Source: an uncultured Muribaculaceae bacterium (GTDB taxonomy: Bacteria; Bacteroidota; Bacteroidia; Bacteroidales; Muribaculaceae). From it: a DNA stretch of 64,000 nt. The stretch spans positions 1 to 64,000 of the forward strand of contig CANQZG010000001.1 of the NCBI GenBank assembly GCA_947628305.1, read 5' to 3'. Positions 42,089 to 51,288 of the stretch are shown here, piece after piece; position 1 is the first letter of the stretch, and each line of letters begins with the position of its first letter. The position numbers and the translations under genes are program-made. Under the pieces are notes generated by a model. That model searched no databases. It was not told the DNA's origin and worked only from the letters and a program-made list of their open reading frames with translations.

Positions 42089-42598
42089 TCACAGAAACGG
42101 CAGGAAAAACACTTTACGACCCTGTGGCACAAGGCTATCACGTAACTCCTTATAAGCCTTCGTCATCTGATTTTCAACCGTTTTAACCGATATGCCCAGT
42201 TCATCGGCTATTTCAGCGTTAGAAAACCCATCGCGCTTACTCATGAGAAAAACCTCCCTGCATCTCTGTGGCAAACGGTCAATCGCCATCCATAACCGTG
42301 CGTCACGTTCAGACGTGTCAACCTCATCCTCGGATATATCGACATCCTCACAATCCATCACTGAAGAATCCCCCGCATTAGCGCGAACACACCTCAACGC
42401 TTCGTTGCGCACGGCACGATACATATAGGCTTTGAGATTTTCAATCTCAACACCCGACCCGATACGCTCCCAGGTAGCCGCAAACGCCTCCTGCACCACA
42501 TCCTCGGCCATATCGACATCTCCGACAATGCGCAGCGCATACATGCCAAGCGGCATGTAAAGAAGATTGAACTGTATTTCAAATTCACGCACTGTCAT
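42089..42598 (-). CDS. ECF RNA polymerase sigma factor
   Basis: This 169-residue protein carries region 2 (LYALRIVGDVDMAEDVVQEAFAATWERI across about 18-45, beginning at MYALRIVG) and region 4 (LPQRCREVFLMSKRDGFSNAEIADELGISVKTVENQM, core NAEIADELGISVKTVE). It is of the Bacteroidetes FecI-like type. The ATG at 42598 is chosen over an upstream TTG. A TACCTTTG box (42609-42602) ends only 3 bp before this ATG, too close for an ordinary promoter. It is the first gene of the five-gene receptor operon. Confidence 0.92.
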   Translation of the reverse strand: MTVREFEIQFNLLYMPLGMYALRIVGDVDMAEDVVQEAFAATWERIGSGVEIENLKAYMYRAVRNEALRCVRANAGDSSVMDCEDVDISEDEVDTSERDARLWMAIDRLPQRCREVFLMSKRDGFSNAEIADELGISVKTVENQMTKAYKELRDSLVPQGRKVFFLPFL

Positions 42599-42635
42599 TC
42601 CCAAAGGTAAGGTCGTTAAAGACCCTAAACTATAA

Positions 42636-42666
42636 CAAAAAAGACGGACATTTAAAACGTCCGCCT
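42636..42666 (-). terminator. Intrinsic terminator of tRNA-fMet
   Basis: On the minus strand AGGCGGAC and GTCCGTCT form an 8-bp stem with one G-U pair and a 9-base loop, followed by six T. It begins about 12 bp past the tRNA. Confidence 0.75.
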
Positions 42667-42677
42667 TTTCGGTCTGG

Positions 42678-42749
<72 letters not shown>

Positions 42750-42762
42750 ATGTTTGTGAGTG

Positions 42763-42793
42763 CAAAGGTAGGCATTTTTCTTTATTCAGCAAA
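42763..42793 (-). promoter_or_regulatory. Promoter of tRNA-fMet
   Basis: On the minus strand TTTG (42793-42790), a 19-bp spacer and TACCTTTG (42770-42763) match the Bacteroidetes consensus exactly. Confidence 0.8.
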
Positions 42794-42895
42794 ATTATTC
42801 CGTTTTTTATTCGTTAAATTTAATTAATCACCAGATAATATCGCTGTTTTACAATCTTTTACACTGACATTATTTCATATTGGCACGATTTGCTG

Positions 42896-42903
42896 TACCT
42901 TTG
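42896..42903 (+). promoter_or_regulatory. -7 box for the prolyl oligopeptidase gene
   Basis: TACCTTTG matches TAnnTTTG, 43 bp before the chosen start. The -33 site is weakly matched. An inverted repeat starts at its last base. Confidence 0.5.
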
Positions 42904-42929
42904 TAGTGAAGTCAAGATGACTTCACTAC
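42903..42929 (+). promoter_or_regulatory. Perfect inverted repeat at the transcription start of the prolyl oligopeptidase gene
   Basis: GTAGTGAAGTCA and TGACTTCACTAC are perfect 12-bp arms with a 3-base loop (AGA). The repeat begins at the end of the -7 box and covers the expected start of transcription. It may be an operator for a dimeric repressor or a 5' mRNA hairpin. Confidence 0.6.
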
Positions 42930-42946
42930 ACCAACACTTATCACCA

Positions 42947-45076
42947 ATGAAACAGACCATCATAATGACAATGATAGCGAGCTGCGCGACACTCGGCTCC
43001 AATGCCGCCACGCCTGTCGCAACATACCCGGCCGCACCTAAGGACGCGACCGTTGACCGATATTTCGACCTGACTGTCCCCGACCCCTACCGCCCCCTTG
43101 AAAACGACACGGCGGCAGCAACCCTTGAATGGGTCAAAGCCGAGAACATGGTCACCAATGCCTATCTCGGCGCGATTCCGTTCCGGGACAACATAAAAAA
43201 GAGACTGACCCGGCTTAACAACTACTCCAAACGCGGACTTCCCTTCAAGGAGAACGACGGTCGCACCTACTATTTCTTCAACGACGGGTTGAAAAACCAA
43301 TCGGTGCTCATGCGTGGCGACAAAGAGGTGTTCCTTGACCCAAACACATTAAGTGAAGACGGCACTGTCGCGCTAACCGGCGTATACCAGTCTCCTGACG
43401 GCAAATTGACCGCATACACTATTTCACGGAGCGGCAGTGACTGGACCGAGATATATGTAATGGACACCGAGACAGGGTGCAAACTCGACGACCACATAGA
43501 ATGGGCCAAATTCACAGGCGCGTCATGGTCGCCCGACAGCAAAGGGTTCTTCTACAGCGCATATCCGCGTCCCGAAGCTGGAAAGGAATTTTCCAATGCC
43601 AATGAGGGACACAATATCTATTATCACAGGATAGGCACAGCGCAATCGGAGGACAAAGTCATATATGAGGACAGCAATCATCCGTTGCATTTCCACACAG
43701 CCTACGTCCCGGAGAAAGAGCCGTATATATTTGTCTACGGCGGTGGAGAGGGTATCGGCGAGTCATTGATGATGAAACGTCTCGACTCAACCGATGGCGA
43801 ATGGGTAGTGATGGAGCAGTCACAGGATTACCCCCATTCAATAATCGATGTCGTTGACGGCAAAATATACATACTCACCTCATACGGTGCACCCCGCAAA
43901 CGCCTTATGGTGGCCGATGTGAACGCCCCGCAGCGTGAGAACTGGCGCGAACTCGTCCCGGAGCAGAAGGGTGTTCTCACCAATGCACAATTTGCCGGAG
44001 ACCGCCTTCTTCTCACATACGAACGTGACGCATCGGACCATGTCGCCGTCTATGACAAGAATGGCAGGTTCATTCAGGACATGAAGCTGCCCGGACTCGG
44101 CTCTGTCGCGATTTCATCAAGCCGCCGTCATCCCGATGTCAACTACTCGTTCACTTCATTCACATCTCCATCGGCGATATACAGTTATAACATCGACACA
44201 AACGCCAGCCGCCTGACCTATTCACCTGCCATCAAAGGCTTCAATCCCGATGACTATGTGACCGAACAGGTATTCTACACCTCCAAGGACGGGACACGCG
44301 TACCAATGACACTGACCTACAAGAAAGGGATGAAACGTGACGGCAAGAACCCGACACTGCTCTACGGTTACGGCGGATTCAACATCTCGCTCACACCCGG
44401 GTTCAAGGCATCACGTATCCTGTGGCTCGAAAACGGTGGCATATACGCCCAGGCCAATCTACGCGGTGGCTCGGAATATGGCGAAGATTGGCATCAAGGC
44501 GGTATAAAACAGAACAAGCTGAATGTATTTGATGACTTCATCGCGGCCGCCGAATATCTCATCAATAAGAAATGGACATCACCCGACCACCTTGTCATCG
44601 AAGGCGGCAGCAATGGTGGATTGCTCGTGGGAGCGGTCACCAACATGCGCCCCGAACTTTTCAAGGTTGCGATTCCTCATGTGGGTGTCATGGATATGAT
44701 GCGATACCATCTGTTCACAATCGGGTGGAACTGGGCATCGGACTATGGAACGAGTGCCGACTCCCCCGAAATGGCGGCTTACCTTCTCGGATACTCCCCT
44801 CTCCACACCATCAAAAATGACGGCACGCCCTATCCCGCGATTCTCGTGACGACCGCCGACCATGACGACCGTGTCGTGCCCGCCCATTCATTTAAATACG
44901 CTGCCACGTTACAGGCTGCCGACACGGGCAATGCGCCCAAACTCATACGCATCGACTCCAAGGCCGGGCATGGCGGAGGCAAACCCATCGCAAAACGCAT
45001 CGATGAGGATGCAGATGTGTTCTCCTTCATTTTCAAGAATCTCGGCATAACGCCCAAAACAGGTTCAGACAATTGA
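42947..45076 (+). CDS. Exported prolyl oligopeptidase (S9A family)
   Basis: The enzyme cuts short proline-containing peptides. The ATG at 42947 is chosen because it begins a signal peptide (MKQTIIMTMIASCATLGSNAA); upstream in-frame codons lie in the inverted repeat and promoter. The 709-residue protein has the N-terminal YPAAPKDATVDRYFDLTVPDPYRPLEND block, a seven-bladed propeller, and the alpha/beta hydrolase with catalytic Ser in GGSNGGLLVGA, Asp in DHDDRVVPAHSFK and His in AGHGGGK. The next gene starts inside its stop codon. Confidence 0.94.
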   Translation: MKQTIIMTMIASCATLGSNAATPVATYPAAPKDATVDRYFDLTVPDPYRPLENDTAAATLEWVKAENMVTNAYLGAIPFRDNIKKRLTRLNNYSKRGLPFKENDGRTYYFFNDGLKNQSVLMRGDKEVFLDPNTLSEDGTVALTGVYQSPDGKLTAYTISRSGSDWTEIYVMDTETGCKLDDHIEWAKFTGASWSPDSKGFFYSAYPRPEAGKEFSNANEGHNIYYHRIGTAQSEDKVIYEDSNHPLHFHTAYVPEKEPYIFVYGGGEGIGESLMMKRLDSTDGEWVVMEQSQDYPHSIIDVVDGKIYILTSYGAPRKRLMVADVNAPQRENWRELVPEQKGVLTNAQFAGDRLLLTYERDASDHVAVYDKNGRFIQDMKLPGLGSVAISSSRRHPDVNYSFTSFTSPSAIYSYNIDTNASRLTYSPAIKGFNPDDYVTEQVFYTSKDGTRVPMTLTYKKGMKRDGKNPTLLYGYGGFNISLTPGFKASRILWLENGGIYAQANLRGGSEYGEDWHQGGIKQNKLNVFDDFIAAAEYLINKKWTSPDHLVIEGGSNGGLLVGAVTNMRPELFKVAIPHVGVMDMMRYHLFTIGWNWASDYGTSADSPEMAAYLLGYSPLHTIKNDGTPYPAILVTTADHDDRVVPAHSFKYAATLQAADTGNAPKLIRIDSKAGHGGGKPIAKRIDEDADVFSFIFKNLGITPKTGSDN

Positions 45077-45990
45077 AAATACCACGTTTCTCAATAGCGG
45101 TTTTCGCCCTATTACCGTTGACCGGGTGTTTCACCGGAATCGAGAGTACACCTAAAATAACGGCATCGGACGTCAGACGTGAGAACGCCCTCCCGACCAC
45201 CGAGGACGGTTTTCTTGCAAAAGTGACTCCGTCCCCGTTCAAAGAGTGGACGGCGGGCAAACGCTTCCATGTGACCGATGACAAAGTGTCGCTCATATTC
45301 GGCCCGACATTAAAGCCGGGGACAAAACTCGCCGGAAAGACAATAACCTACGACAGTGCGACAACCTCGGCCGACTTTACAGGCCGTGAAGTCACCGACC
45401 TTACATTTGTCACGCCCGACGGTCAACGCCCGGTCTACCGCATAAACCGAGACATATCGACCGACAGCGCGTCGCCCGATGTCCCGTTTACAATACAGAA
45501 ATCCATAATCGAGGACGCCCGCAACCTCTTGCAAGGCAAAAGACTATACATAATGACATCGCAATGGCGCGACAGCCTTGACCGCATAACAGGTGGCCGC
45601 AAATTTGTCCCAGTCACTATAACCGACATCGGTTACGGCACAGCCAATTACCCAATCCGCGTCACATTCACCGATGACGGTAGCGGAAAGGAGGCGATGC
45701 TTTTTCTCTCGACAGGCGATGACACTAAAAGTTCCCGCCGGTTCGCCGCTCAATTCTCGCTCGACAACCCACGAAAACGTTATCCGGCAATCACCGACGA
45801 GACCTGGGCATTGATTATTGACGGGAAACTACGGCAAGGCATGACCCGGGATGAATGCCGCCTGTCACTCGGCGCACCCAACGACGTTGACCGCGCGGCG
45901 GGTTACAACGCGATGCACGAGGTGTGGAGCTACGAGAACGGCATATACCTCATCTTTGAGGACGGACTGTTAAAGACATTCAGACACTAA
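45073..45990 (+). CDS. Lipoprotein with C-terminal BamE/SmpA-like domain
   Basis: A TTG start at 45073 overlaps the oligopeptidase stop (TTGA) and gives a lipoprotein signal (LLPLTGC, Cys19). The 305-residue protein has an unknown middle region and a C-terminal segment with GKLRQGMTRDECRLSLGAP followed by VWSYENGIYLIFEDGLL, the pattern of BamE/SmpA-like folds. The family is not recognised beyond that. Tight coupling suggests joint expression with the peptidase. A start at a later codon would lose the signal, which supports TTG. Confidence 0.75.
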   Translation: MKIPRFSIAVFALLPLTGCFTGIESTPKITASDVRRENALPTTEDGFLAKVTPSPFKEWTAGKRFHVTDDKVSLIFGPTLKPGTKLAGKTITYDSATTSADFTGREVTDLTFVTPDGQRPVYRINRDISTDSASPDVPFTIQKSIIEDARNLLQGKRLYIMTSQWRDSLDRITGGRKFVPVTITDIGYGTANYPIRVTFTDDGSGKEAMLFLSTGDDTKSSRRFAAQFSLDNPRKRYPAITDETWALIIDGKLRQGMTRDECRLSLGAPNDVDRAAGYNAMHEVWSYENGIYLIFEDGLLKTFRH

Positions 45991-46016
45991 GAGAATTTAA
46001 ATTCAAACACCCTCTA

Positions 46017-46799
46017 ATGAGACTTACATTTCTCGGCACAGGCACATCGACAGGAGTCCCGCAGATAATGTGCGGATGCGAGGTATGCCGCTCATCCGAC
46101 CCTCGTGACCGCCGACTGCGGACATCGGCCATGCTGACCCTTGACAACGGTCACAATGTGCTCATCGACTGTGGCCCCGACTTCCGCAAGCAGATGTTGC
46201 GATGCGACTGTCATGACATCCGTGCGGTACTTCTGACCCACAGCCACTATGACCACGTCGGGGGTATCGATGACATGCGCCCCTATTGCGCGAAATACGG
46301 CGACGCCGGGTTACCGGTATATTGTCGGGAAGATGTGGCCCGCGACCTACGTTCACGCATCCCCTATTGTTTCGACAGCAATCCCTATCCCGGCGCACCA
46401 TCGTTTGACATACACACAATCCTCACGAATAAACCGTTTAGCTTTTACGACGGGACAGAGATACTGCCTCTTGACATAATCCATGCCCCTGAACGCGGAT
46501 TGCACATCCTCGGTTTCCGCATCGGCCCCCTCGCATACGTCACAGATTGCAAAATCATGCCACCGTCGACACTTGAGACACTGCGAGGCATCGACACCCT
46601 CGTGATTAACGCACTACGGCATGAAACACATCCGTCACACATGAACCTCTCCGAGGCTCTCGGCGTTATAAATGAAGTGAGACCGAGAGTCGCCTACCTT
46701 ATTCACCTCTCCCACGGGATAGGGTTGCACAAAGAAACACAATCTACATTGCCTGAAGGTGTACACATAGCGTACGACGGTCTCACAATCGACATTTGA
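46017..46799 (+). CDS. MBL-fold metallo-hydrolase (PhnP-like)
   Basis: This 260-residue protein starts MRLTFLGTGTSTGVPQIMCGC, and the metal motif LLTHSHYDHVGGIDDMRPY gives HxHxDH. The YVTDCKIMP segment supplies the metal-bridging Asp, and a late His is in LIHLSHGIG. This is the PhnP-like group of phosphodiesterases. Its physiological substrate is unknown. It follows the lipoprotein gene by 26 bp and precedes a second hydrolase by 9 bp. Confidence 0.9.
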   Translation: MRLTFLGTGTSTGVPQIMCGCEVCRSSDPRDRRLRTSAMLTLDNGHNVLIDCGPDFRKQMLRCDCHDIRAVLLTHSHYDHVGGIDDMRPYCAKYGDAGLPVYCREDVARDLRSRIPYCFDSNPYPGAPSFDIHTILTNKPFSFYDGTEILPLDIIHAPERGLHILGFRIGPLAYVTDCKIMPPSTLETLRGIDTLVINALRHETHPSHMNLSEALGVINEVRPRVAYLIHLSHGIGLHKETQSTLPEGVHIAYDGLTIDI

Positions 46800-46808
46800 T
46801 TTGAGATT

Positions 46809-47537
46809 ATGATAAAAGTAACTTATTTAGACCATAGCGGGCTCATGGTAGAGACCCCTAAGGCCATCCTGGTATTTGACTATTACCGCGACCCGGCACA
46901 CGTCCTGAAAAAAAGGCTTGAGAAAAACCGTGAATTGCCTGTCGTGTTCTTTGTGTCCCACCATCAAGGCGACCATTTCAACCCAATGATATTTGACCTC
47001 GCGCAGGATTGCAAACGCACGTTTGTACTCTCCTACGACATCGAGTCAAAACATGTGCCTGACAAAGGGATGCAGGTAGCCTACATGGCACCCGGCGATT
47101 ACATCGAAAGTATCGCCGATGCGGTGAATGTCCGCGCATTCCGCTCAACGGGCGCGGGTGTCTGCTACCTTGTCACTACCCCCGAAGGCAAGACAATCTT
47201 TCACGGAGGAGACCTTAACAACGTGCCTACGACCGAAAAAACGACCGAAAGGGACATCGCCAAAGAGGTCGCCGAGATGAACAAGACCGCGGGAGAAGTG
47301 GCAATCATCTCACCAAAGGTGGACATAGCGATGCTCGCCGATGACTCAACCCTCGGTTCTGAAACCGTGGCCACCAGTGTCAGGGAATTCCTCAAACGCG
47401 TGAAAGTCGCCAATTTCTTCCCCATGAACCTACGTGGCGACTTCAACAAAGCCTGTGATTTCGTCAACAGCGAGACCGAGACAGGGACTACGTTCTATTG
47501 CCTCGACAAGCCGGGCGCATACGCCGGAATCGACTGA
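46809..47537 (+). CDS. MBL-fold metallo-hydrolase (UlaG-like)
   Basis: This 242-residue protein has the N-terminal TYLDHSGLMVETPKAILVFDYYRDP and the metal motif VSHHQGDHFNP, with FHGGDLN carrying a later metal ligand. These suit the UlaG-like branch. Substrate unknown. It is 9 bp downstream of another hydrolase of the same superfamily but is not a close copy. A 34-bp palindrome lies 38 bp past its stop. Confidence 0.87.
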   Translation: MIKVTYLDHSGLMVETPKAILVFDYYRDPAHVLKKRLEKNRELPVVFFVSHHQGDHFNPMIFDLAQDCKRTFVLSYDIESKHVPDKGMQVAYMAPGDYIESIADAVNVRAFRSTGAGVCYLVTTPEGKTIFHGGDLNNVPTTEKTTERDIAKEVAEMNKTAGEVAIISPKVDIAMLADDSTLGSETVATSVREFLKRVKVANFFPMNLRGDFNKACDFVNSETETGTTFYCLDKPGAYAGID

Positions 47538-47575
47538 CCGACACAATTGCATTACATTCTTCATCAAAAACATTT

Positions 47576-47609
47576 CATTTGGACGCGCCGATATCGGCGC
47601 GTCCAAATG
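47576..47609. repeat. Perfect 34-bp palindrome
   Basis: CATTTGGACGCGCC, GATATC and GGCGCGTCCAAATG form a perfect palindrome past the stop of the UlaG-like gene. The core GGCGCGTCC is also part of elements C1 and C2. No T-run follows, so a classical terminator is doubtful, though it could stabilise or end the transcript. Confidence 0.6.
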
Positions 47610-47713
47610 TCGTTTATATCAATCGAGACACAAGTGACAATCCTTTCAATAAACAAATCCATATCCCAATCTGTTAATATGTTAAAAAACTTGTCCTATC
47701 AATCCATAAATAC

Positions 47714-48754
47714 ATGACCATAATACTGTTATATCTGTTCGGAGCGTTAGCCGTGTCGTTTCTATGCTCTGTCCTTGAAGCCGTGCTTTTATCGACCCCG
47801 GTATCATTCATCTCCATGAAAGAAAGCCAAGGAGACAAGACCGCCACCTTGATGATGAAATATAAGACCAATGTCGACCGCCCTGTCGCGGCCATTCTGA
47901 CACTCAACACCGTCGCTCACACGATAGGAGCGGCAGGGGTAGGTTCTGAATCGGTAAAAGTTTTCGGCGAAGCGTATTTCGGCATCATATCAGCGATACT
48001 AACCCTACTCATTCTTGTACTGTCAGAAATTATCCCCAAGACTATAGGCGCATCCTATTGGCGTTCACTCGCAATGGTTTCGACAAAAATTATTCGTGTC
48101 ATGATTGTAGTGACATATCCGTTGGTATGGATTTCAGAATTGTTGACACGATGTTTCTCACCAAAGATTCAACCGTTGACTGTCAGTAGGGAAGAAGTGG
48201 CGGCCATGGTCAATGTAGGTGTTGACGAGGGCGTTTTCGCCTTGTCTGAAAATAAAATCATACAGAATTTCCTCAAACTGGTGAATGTGAGCGCCAAGGA
48301 GATTATGACACCGTTTGTCGTGGTGTCATCGGTATCTGTAGACACTACAATGGCAGAGTTCTATGCCAACCGCAACCTTGCACAATTCTCACGTATACCG
48401 GTCTACAACACCCAGCGGGAATTCATCACGGGGTACGTCAGACGTTCAACCGTGCTTGAAAAGCTGTCACAGGACAGGTTCAACGAGACCATGAAAGATA
48501 TAGTCCGTCCTATCCTTTTCTTTTCCGAAAATGAAAAGGTCTCTGAAATCTGGCAACGCATGCTTGAAAAGAAGGAACACATTTCAGTCATAACCGACGA
48601 ATACGGGTGTATGCGTGGGATTGTCACCATGGAAGATGTCATCGAGTCAATGCTCGGGGTCGAGATTGTCGATGAATGCGACACTATTGAAGACCTACAG
48701 GCGATGGCGCGAAAGAAATATCCCACTCCCACAGAGGTGAAGTTGAGAGTATAA
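47714..48754 (+). CDS. CNNM/CorC-type (DUF21-CBS) membrane protein
   Basis: This 346-residue protein has three or four helices of the DUF21/CNNM domain (1-180; LILVLSEIIPKTIGASYWR is the conserved motif) and a CBS pair (about 195-325; EIMTPFVVV and DEYGCMRGIVTMEDVIESMLG). Relatives export Mg2+ or other cations. There is no C-terminal CorC/HlyC domain, so it is shorter than typical members. A strong two-way terminator follows. Confidence 0.9.
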   Translation: MTIILLYLFGALAVSFLCSVLEAVLLSTPVSFISMKESQGDKTATLMMKYKTNVDRPVAAILTLNTVAHTIGAAGVGSESVKVFGEAYFGIISAILTLLILVLSEIIPKTIGASYWRSLAMVSTKIIRVMIVVTYPLVWISELLTRCFSPKIQPLTVSREEVAAMVNVGVDEGVFALSENKIIQNFLKLVNVSAKEIMTPFVVVSSVSVDTTMAEFYANRNLAQFSRIPVYNTQREFITGYVRRSTVLEKLSQDRFNETMKDIVRPILFFSENEKVSEIWQRMLEKKEHISVITDEYGCMRGIVTMEDVIESMLGVEIVDECDTIEDLQAMARKKYPTPTEVKLRV

Positions 48755-48768
48755 ATCCTCTGATAAAC

Positions 48769-48809
48769 GAGAGAAGGCGTTCACCATTAAATGGTGAACG
48801 CCTTCTCTC
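48769..48809. terminator. Two-way terminator between convergent genes
   Basis: Perfect 20-bp arms (beginning GAGAGAAGGCG and ending CGCCTTCTCTC) with a single-base centre lie between the CNNM gene and tonB. Confidence 0.8.
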
Positions 48810-48838
48810 AATTTATAGAGTGAATGTATGGAAGACTT

Positions 48839-49699
48839 TTATACGCCTTGCAACTTGAAGTTGATGGGGAGAGTGTACCATACGTTTACGGCCTGGCCGT
48901 TCATCTTGCCGGGGATAAACTTGGGCAGAGATTTCACAACTCGTTTAGCCTCCTTGTCAAGGTCAGGGTCCTTGGAACGGACAACCTTGACTTCACCGAT
49001 AGCACCTGTCTTGGTCACAACAAACTGAACGACAACGCGTCCCTGGATGTTGTTCTCCTGAGCCATGGCCGGGTAGCGGATGTGGTCAGAGATATATTTC
49101 ATCAGCGCGGCATCGCCACCGGGGAACTGGGGCATCTGCTCTACAGCCGTGAACACGTGGTTGTCCTCCTTGGGGGGCTCGGGTTTCTTTTCTTCAACGA
49201 TAACTTCCTCCTTGTATTCGCGAACAACGTTGATGTCGTCGGTACCTTGGTCGAAGTTAGTCTGACCGATAGCGCGGTCATCCTGTTTCAGGTCATCCTG
49301 GCTCTTGATTTCCTCGGTGACATCCTTGTCCTCGACAATCTGGATTTCTGATGACTTTACTGTATTAAGGATTTCCTCGGGAAGCGCTTCAGGTTTTTCC
49401 TCCTCATATTTCTGCAATTCTTCCTCTTCTTCGGGGGCTTCCTCCTGAGTCTGGTCCATCATGGCAGTCAACTCCTGCTCATTGGTATCCTCGGGACGGG
49501 CCTCGAACTTGTCAATCACAGTGTTGACAACGAATGCGAGTACAAAGAGGATGGCAATCACGATGACAACGGCAATCATGGCACGGTTGTGACGGCCGTT
49601 GGAGGCCTTACGCAACTGGTATGCACCGAAATCCTTGTTTTTGCCTTCAAAAACTATATCGCGCCATTCTTTTGATGAAAGATCTACGTCTTTTGCCAT
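48839..49699 (-). CDS. tonB: TonB energy transducer
   Basis: TonB links the inner-membrane ExbB-ExbD motor to outer-membrane receptors. The 286-residue protein has an N-terminal cytosolic stretch, one helix (MIAVVIVIAILFVLAFVVNT), a Glu/Pro-rich periplasmic linker and the C-terminal domain (VEQMPQFPGGDAALMKYI to VWYTLPINFKL). The N-terminal segment FGAYQLRK is typical of Bacteroidetes TonB proteins. It is the last gene of exbB-exbD-exbD-tonB. Confidence 0.94.
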   Translation of the reverse strand: MAKDVDLSSKEWRDIVFEGKNKDFGAYQLRKASNGRHNRAMIAVVIVIAILFVLAFVVNTVIDKFEARPEDTNEQELTAMMDQTQEEAPEEEEELQKYEEEKPEALPEEILNTVKSSEIQIVEDKDVTEEIKSQDDLKQDDRAIGQTNFDQGTDDINVVREYKEEVIVEEKKPEPPKEDNHVFTAVEQMPQFPGGDAALMKYISDHIRYPAMAQENNIQGRVVVQFVVTKTGAIGEVKVVRSKDPDLDKEAKRVVKSLPKFIPGKMNGQAVNVWYTLPINFKLQGV

Positions 49700-49742
49700 T
49701 TTTCTTTTCAGTTTAAAGGATTAATAAATCTATCATCAAGCA

Positions 49743-50492
49743 TCACTTCTTGGGATTTCTCTTAAGATAATCGATTATCAACGCCGAGTCAACCTGTGTT
49801 ATATTGTCAATCTGATAGCGTGAAATCTGATTAATCTGCATCTCATCGAGAGCACCGATAAGGCTCTCCCAAGAGGCTTCGGGAGTGGCTTTAATCACAA
49901 CTACCGGACGGGTCAGTGTGGAGTCGTTACGGATTTCCTTGGCCTTGGCCTGGTAAATCGAGTCGTTGACCTCGGTTTTAGGCGAGAATTTCTTCTCACG
50001 CCACTGGGCCTTCAGGGCATCGATTTTATCAAGCACCTGGGTATTGCGGTCATGGAGAATCTTGCGGATTCCGCGCTGTGTCGCACCTTCGTTACCTATG
50101 AACTGCTCGGCCTTGAGGTTGTTCTCGTCGATGATACCGTCATTGTTGGCATCCTCGACCTTAGCCTGGCCAAAGTAGTAATAGACTGTATTTAGAGGCT
50201 GTCCGTTCTCGTCTTTCTTGACGTTGCCATCCTCGTCACGGTCGGTAGTGAGGATTAGAGTCACGGCTTCTGATTCTTTAGCTTTGTTCATCTGAGCTTC
50301 ATTCTCGACCTTTTCATTCGACGGAAGGGCGATTGAAAGGGTCTGAGACTTAATCATCGTGGTACAAAGCATGAAGAACGTAATCAGAAGCATGTTCATA
50401 TCCACCATAGGCGTGAAGTCCACGTGGATTTGCATCTTCTTTTGGGCTCCTTTTTTCTTTTTGCCCTTGTCTGATTGTTCTATCTGTGCCAT
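49743..50492 (-). CDS. exbD: ExbD-family biopolymer transport protein (second copy)
   Basis: ExbD takes the proton motive force to drive TonB. The 249-residue protein has the helix IHVDFTPMVDMNMLLITFFMLCTTMI with the essential Asp in PMVDMN. The periplasmic part is longer than in the about 140-residue E. coli protein and includes DRDEDGNVKKDENGQPL, a charged loop. It is 5 bp from the first exbD and 43 bp from tonB. Paired non-identical ExbDs are usual in Bacteroidetes. Confidence 0.93.
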   Translation of the reverse strand: MAQIEQSDKGKKKKGAQKKMQIHVDFTPMVDMNMLLITFFMLCTTMIKSQTLSIALPSNEKVENEAQMNKAKESEAVTLILTTDRDEDGNVKKDENGQPLNTVYYYFGQAKVEDANNDGIIDENNLKAEQFIGNEGATQRGIRKILHDRNTQVLDKIDALKAQWREKKFSPKTEVNDSIYQAKAKEIRNDSTLTRPVVVIKATPEASWESLIGALDEMQINQISRYQIDNITQVDSALIIDYLKRNPKK

Positions 50493-50497
50493 AATGA

Positions 50498-51220
50498 TTA
50501 ATCTTGTTCAGTTTTGAGAGCTGTCATGATACTGAAGCGGTTCATCTTGAGTGTCTGGAGGTTGTCAAGGACATTCTGGACAGTGGCGTAAGGTGTGCCC
50601 TTGTCGGCCTTCACCGCGATGCCTTCGCCTTTCTTCATTGCTGCTGAAAGGTTTTCATTGCCCGAATTGTAGATGGCGCGCATCCATATCTGGAACTCGT
50701 TGGGGCGGTCAAGATTTCGGTTATCATTCACAGGTATGCCGACACCTTTGTTTGACATATCCGAGATAAACTTGTCTTGCTCGGTCTGTGACATGTCCAG
50801 GAACTGAGGGAGGATGCTGAACGGCACTCCGAAAGTGTTGAGCTTAGAGAATGTCTGAGCCTGGGCCTCGGTCAGTTTGATTTGCTTACTCGCAGGCTGC
50901 TGCTTGTTGTACTCGGCAACGGCCTTGCTGAGGATTTCCTTGCGTATAGGTTCGGTCGCCCATTCGCCATCGGCTACTTTTGGGTCGGCCTCTCCCGCTA
51001 CGGAGATGAAAACCTTACCTTCGGGCGAAACGAGGATTGATGCCAGGTTGGCTGTAGGCACTTTTTCCTCTGACACTGACGAAGGAGTCATCACCGTAAC
51101 AGGTTCCTTCTGAAGGAAGGTTGAAGTCAACATGAAGAAAGTAAGCAAAAGAACAGTCACGTCACTCATCGCGGTCATGTCGATGAGGGTACTCTTTCTT
51201 TTAATTTTTACTTTTCCCAT
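50498..51220 (-). CDS. exbD: ExbD-family biopolymer transport protein (first copy)
   Basis: The 240-residue protein has STLIDMTAMSDVTVLLLTFFMLTSTFL. The helix contains Asp in AMSDVT, at the position of the essential residue in its partner. The periplasmic domain is long (to 240) and differs from that of the second copy. It lies between exbB (68 bp upstream) and the other exbD (5 bp downstream). Confidence 0.92.
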   Translation of the reverse strand: MGKVKIKRKSTLIDMTAMSDVTVLLLTFFMLTSTFLQKEPVTVMTPSSVSEEKVPTANLASILVSPEGKVFISVAGEADPKVADGEWATEPIRKEILSKAVAEYNKQQPASKQIKLTEAQAQTFSKLNTFGVPFSILPQFLDMSQTEQDKFISDMSNKGVGIPVNDNRNLDRPNEFQIWMRAIYNSGNENLSAAMKKGEGIAVKADKGTPYATVQNVLDNLQTLKMNRFSIMTALKTEQD

Positions 51221-51288
51221 ATTACATTAATTAATATAAGTTATTTAGAATATACTCTAAAATCTGTTTTTATTAAGGTAACAGGGGA

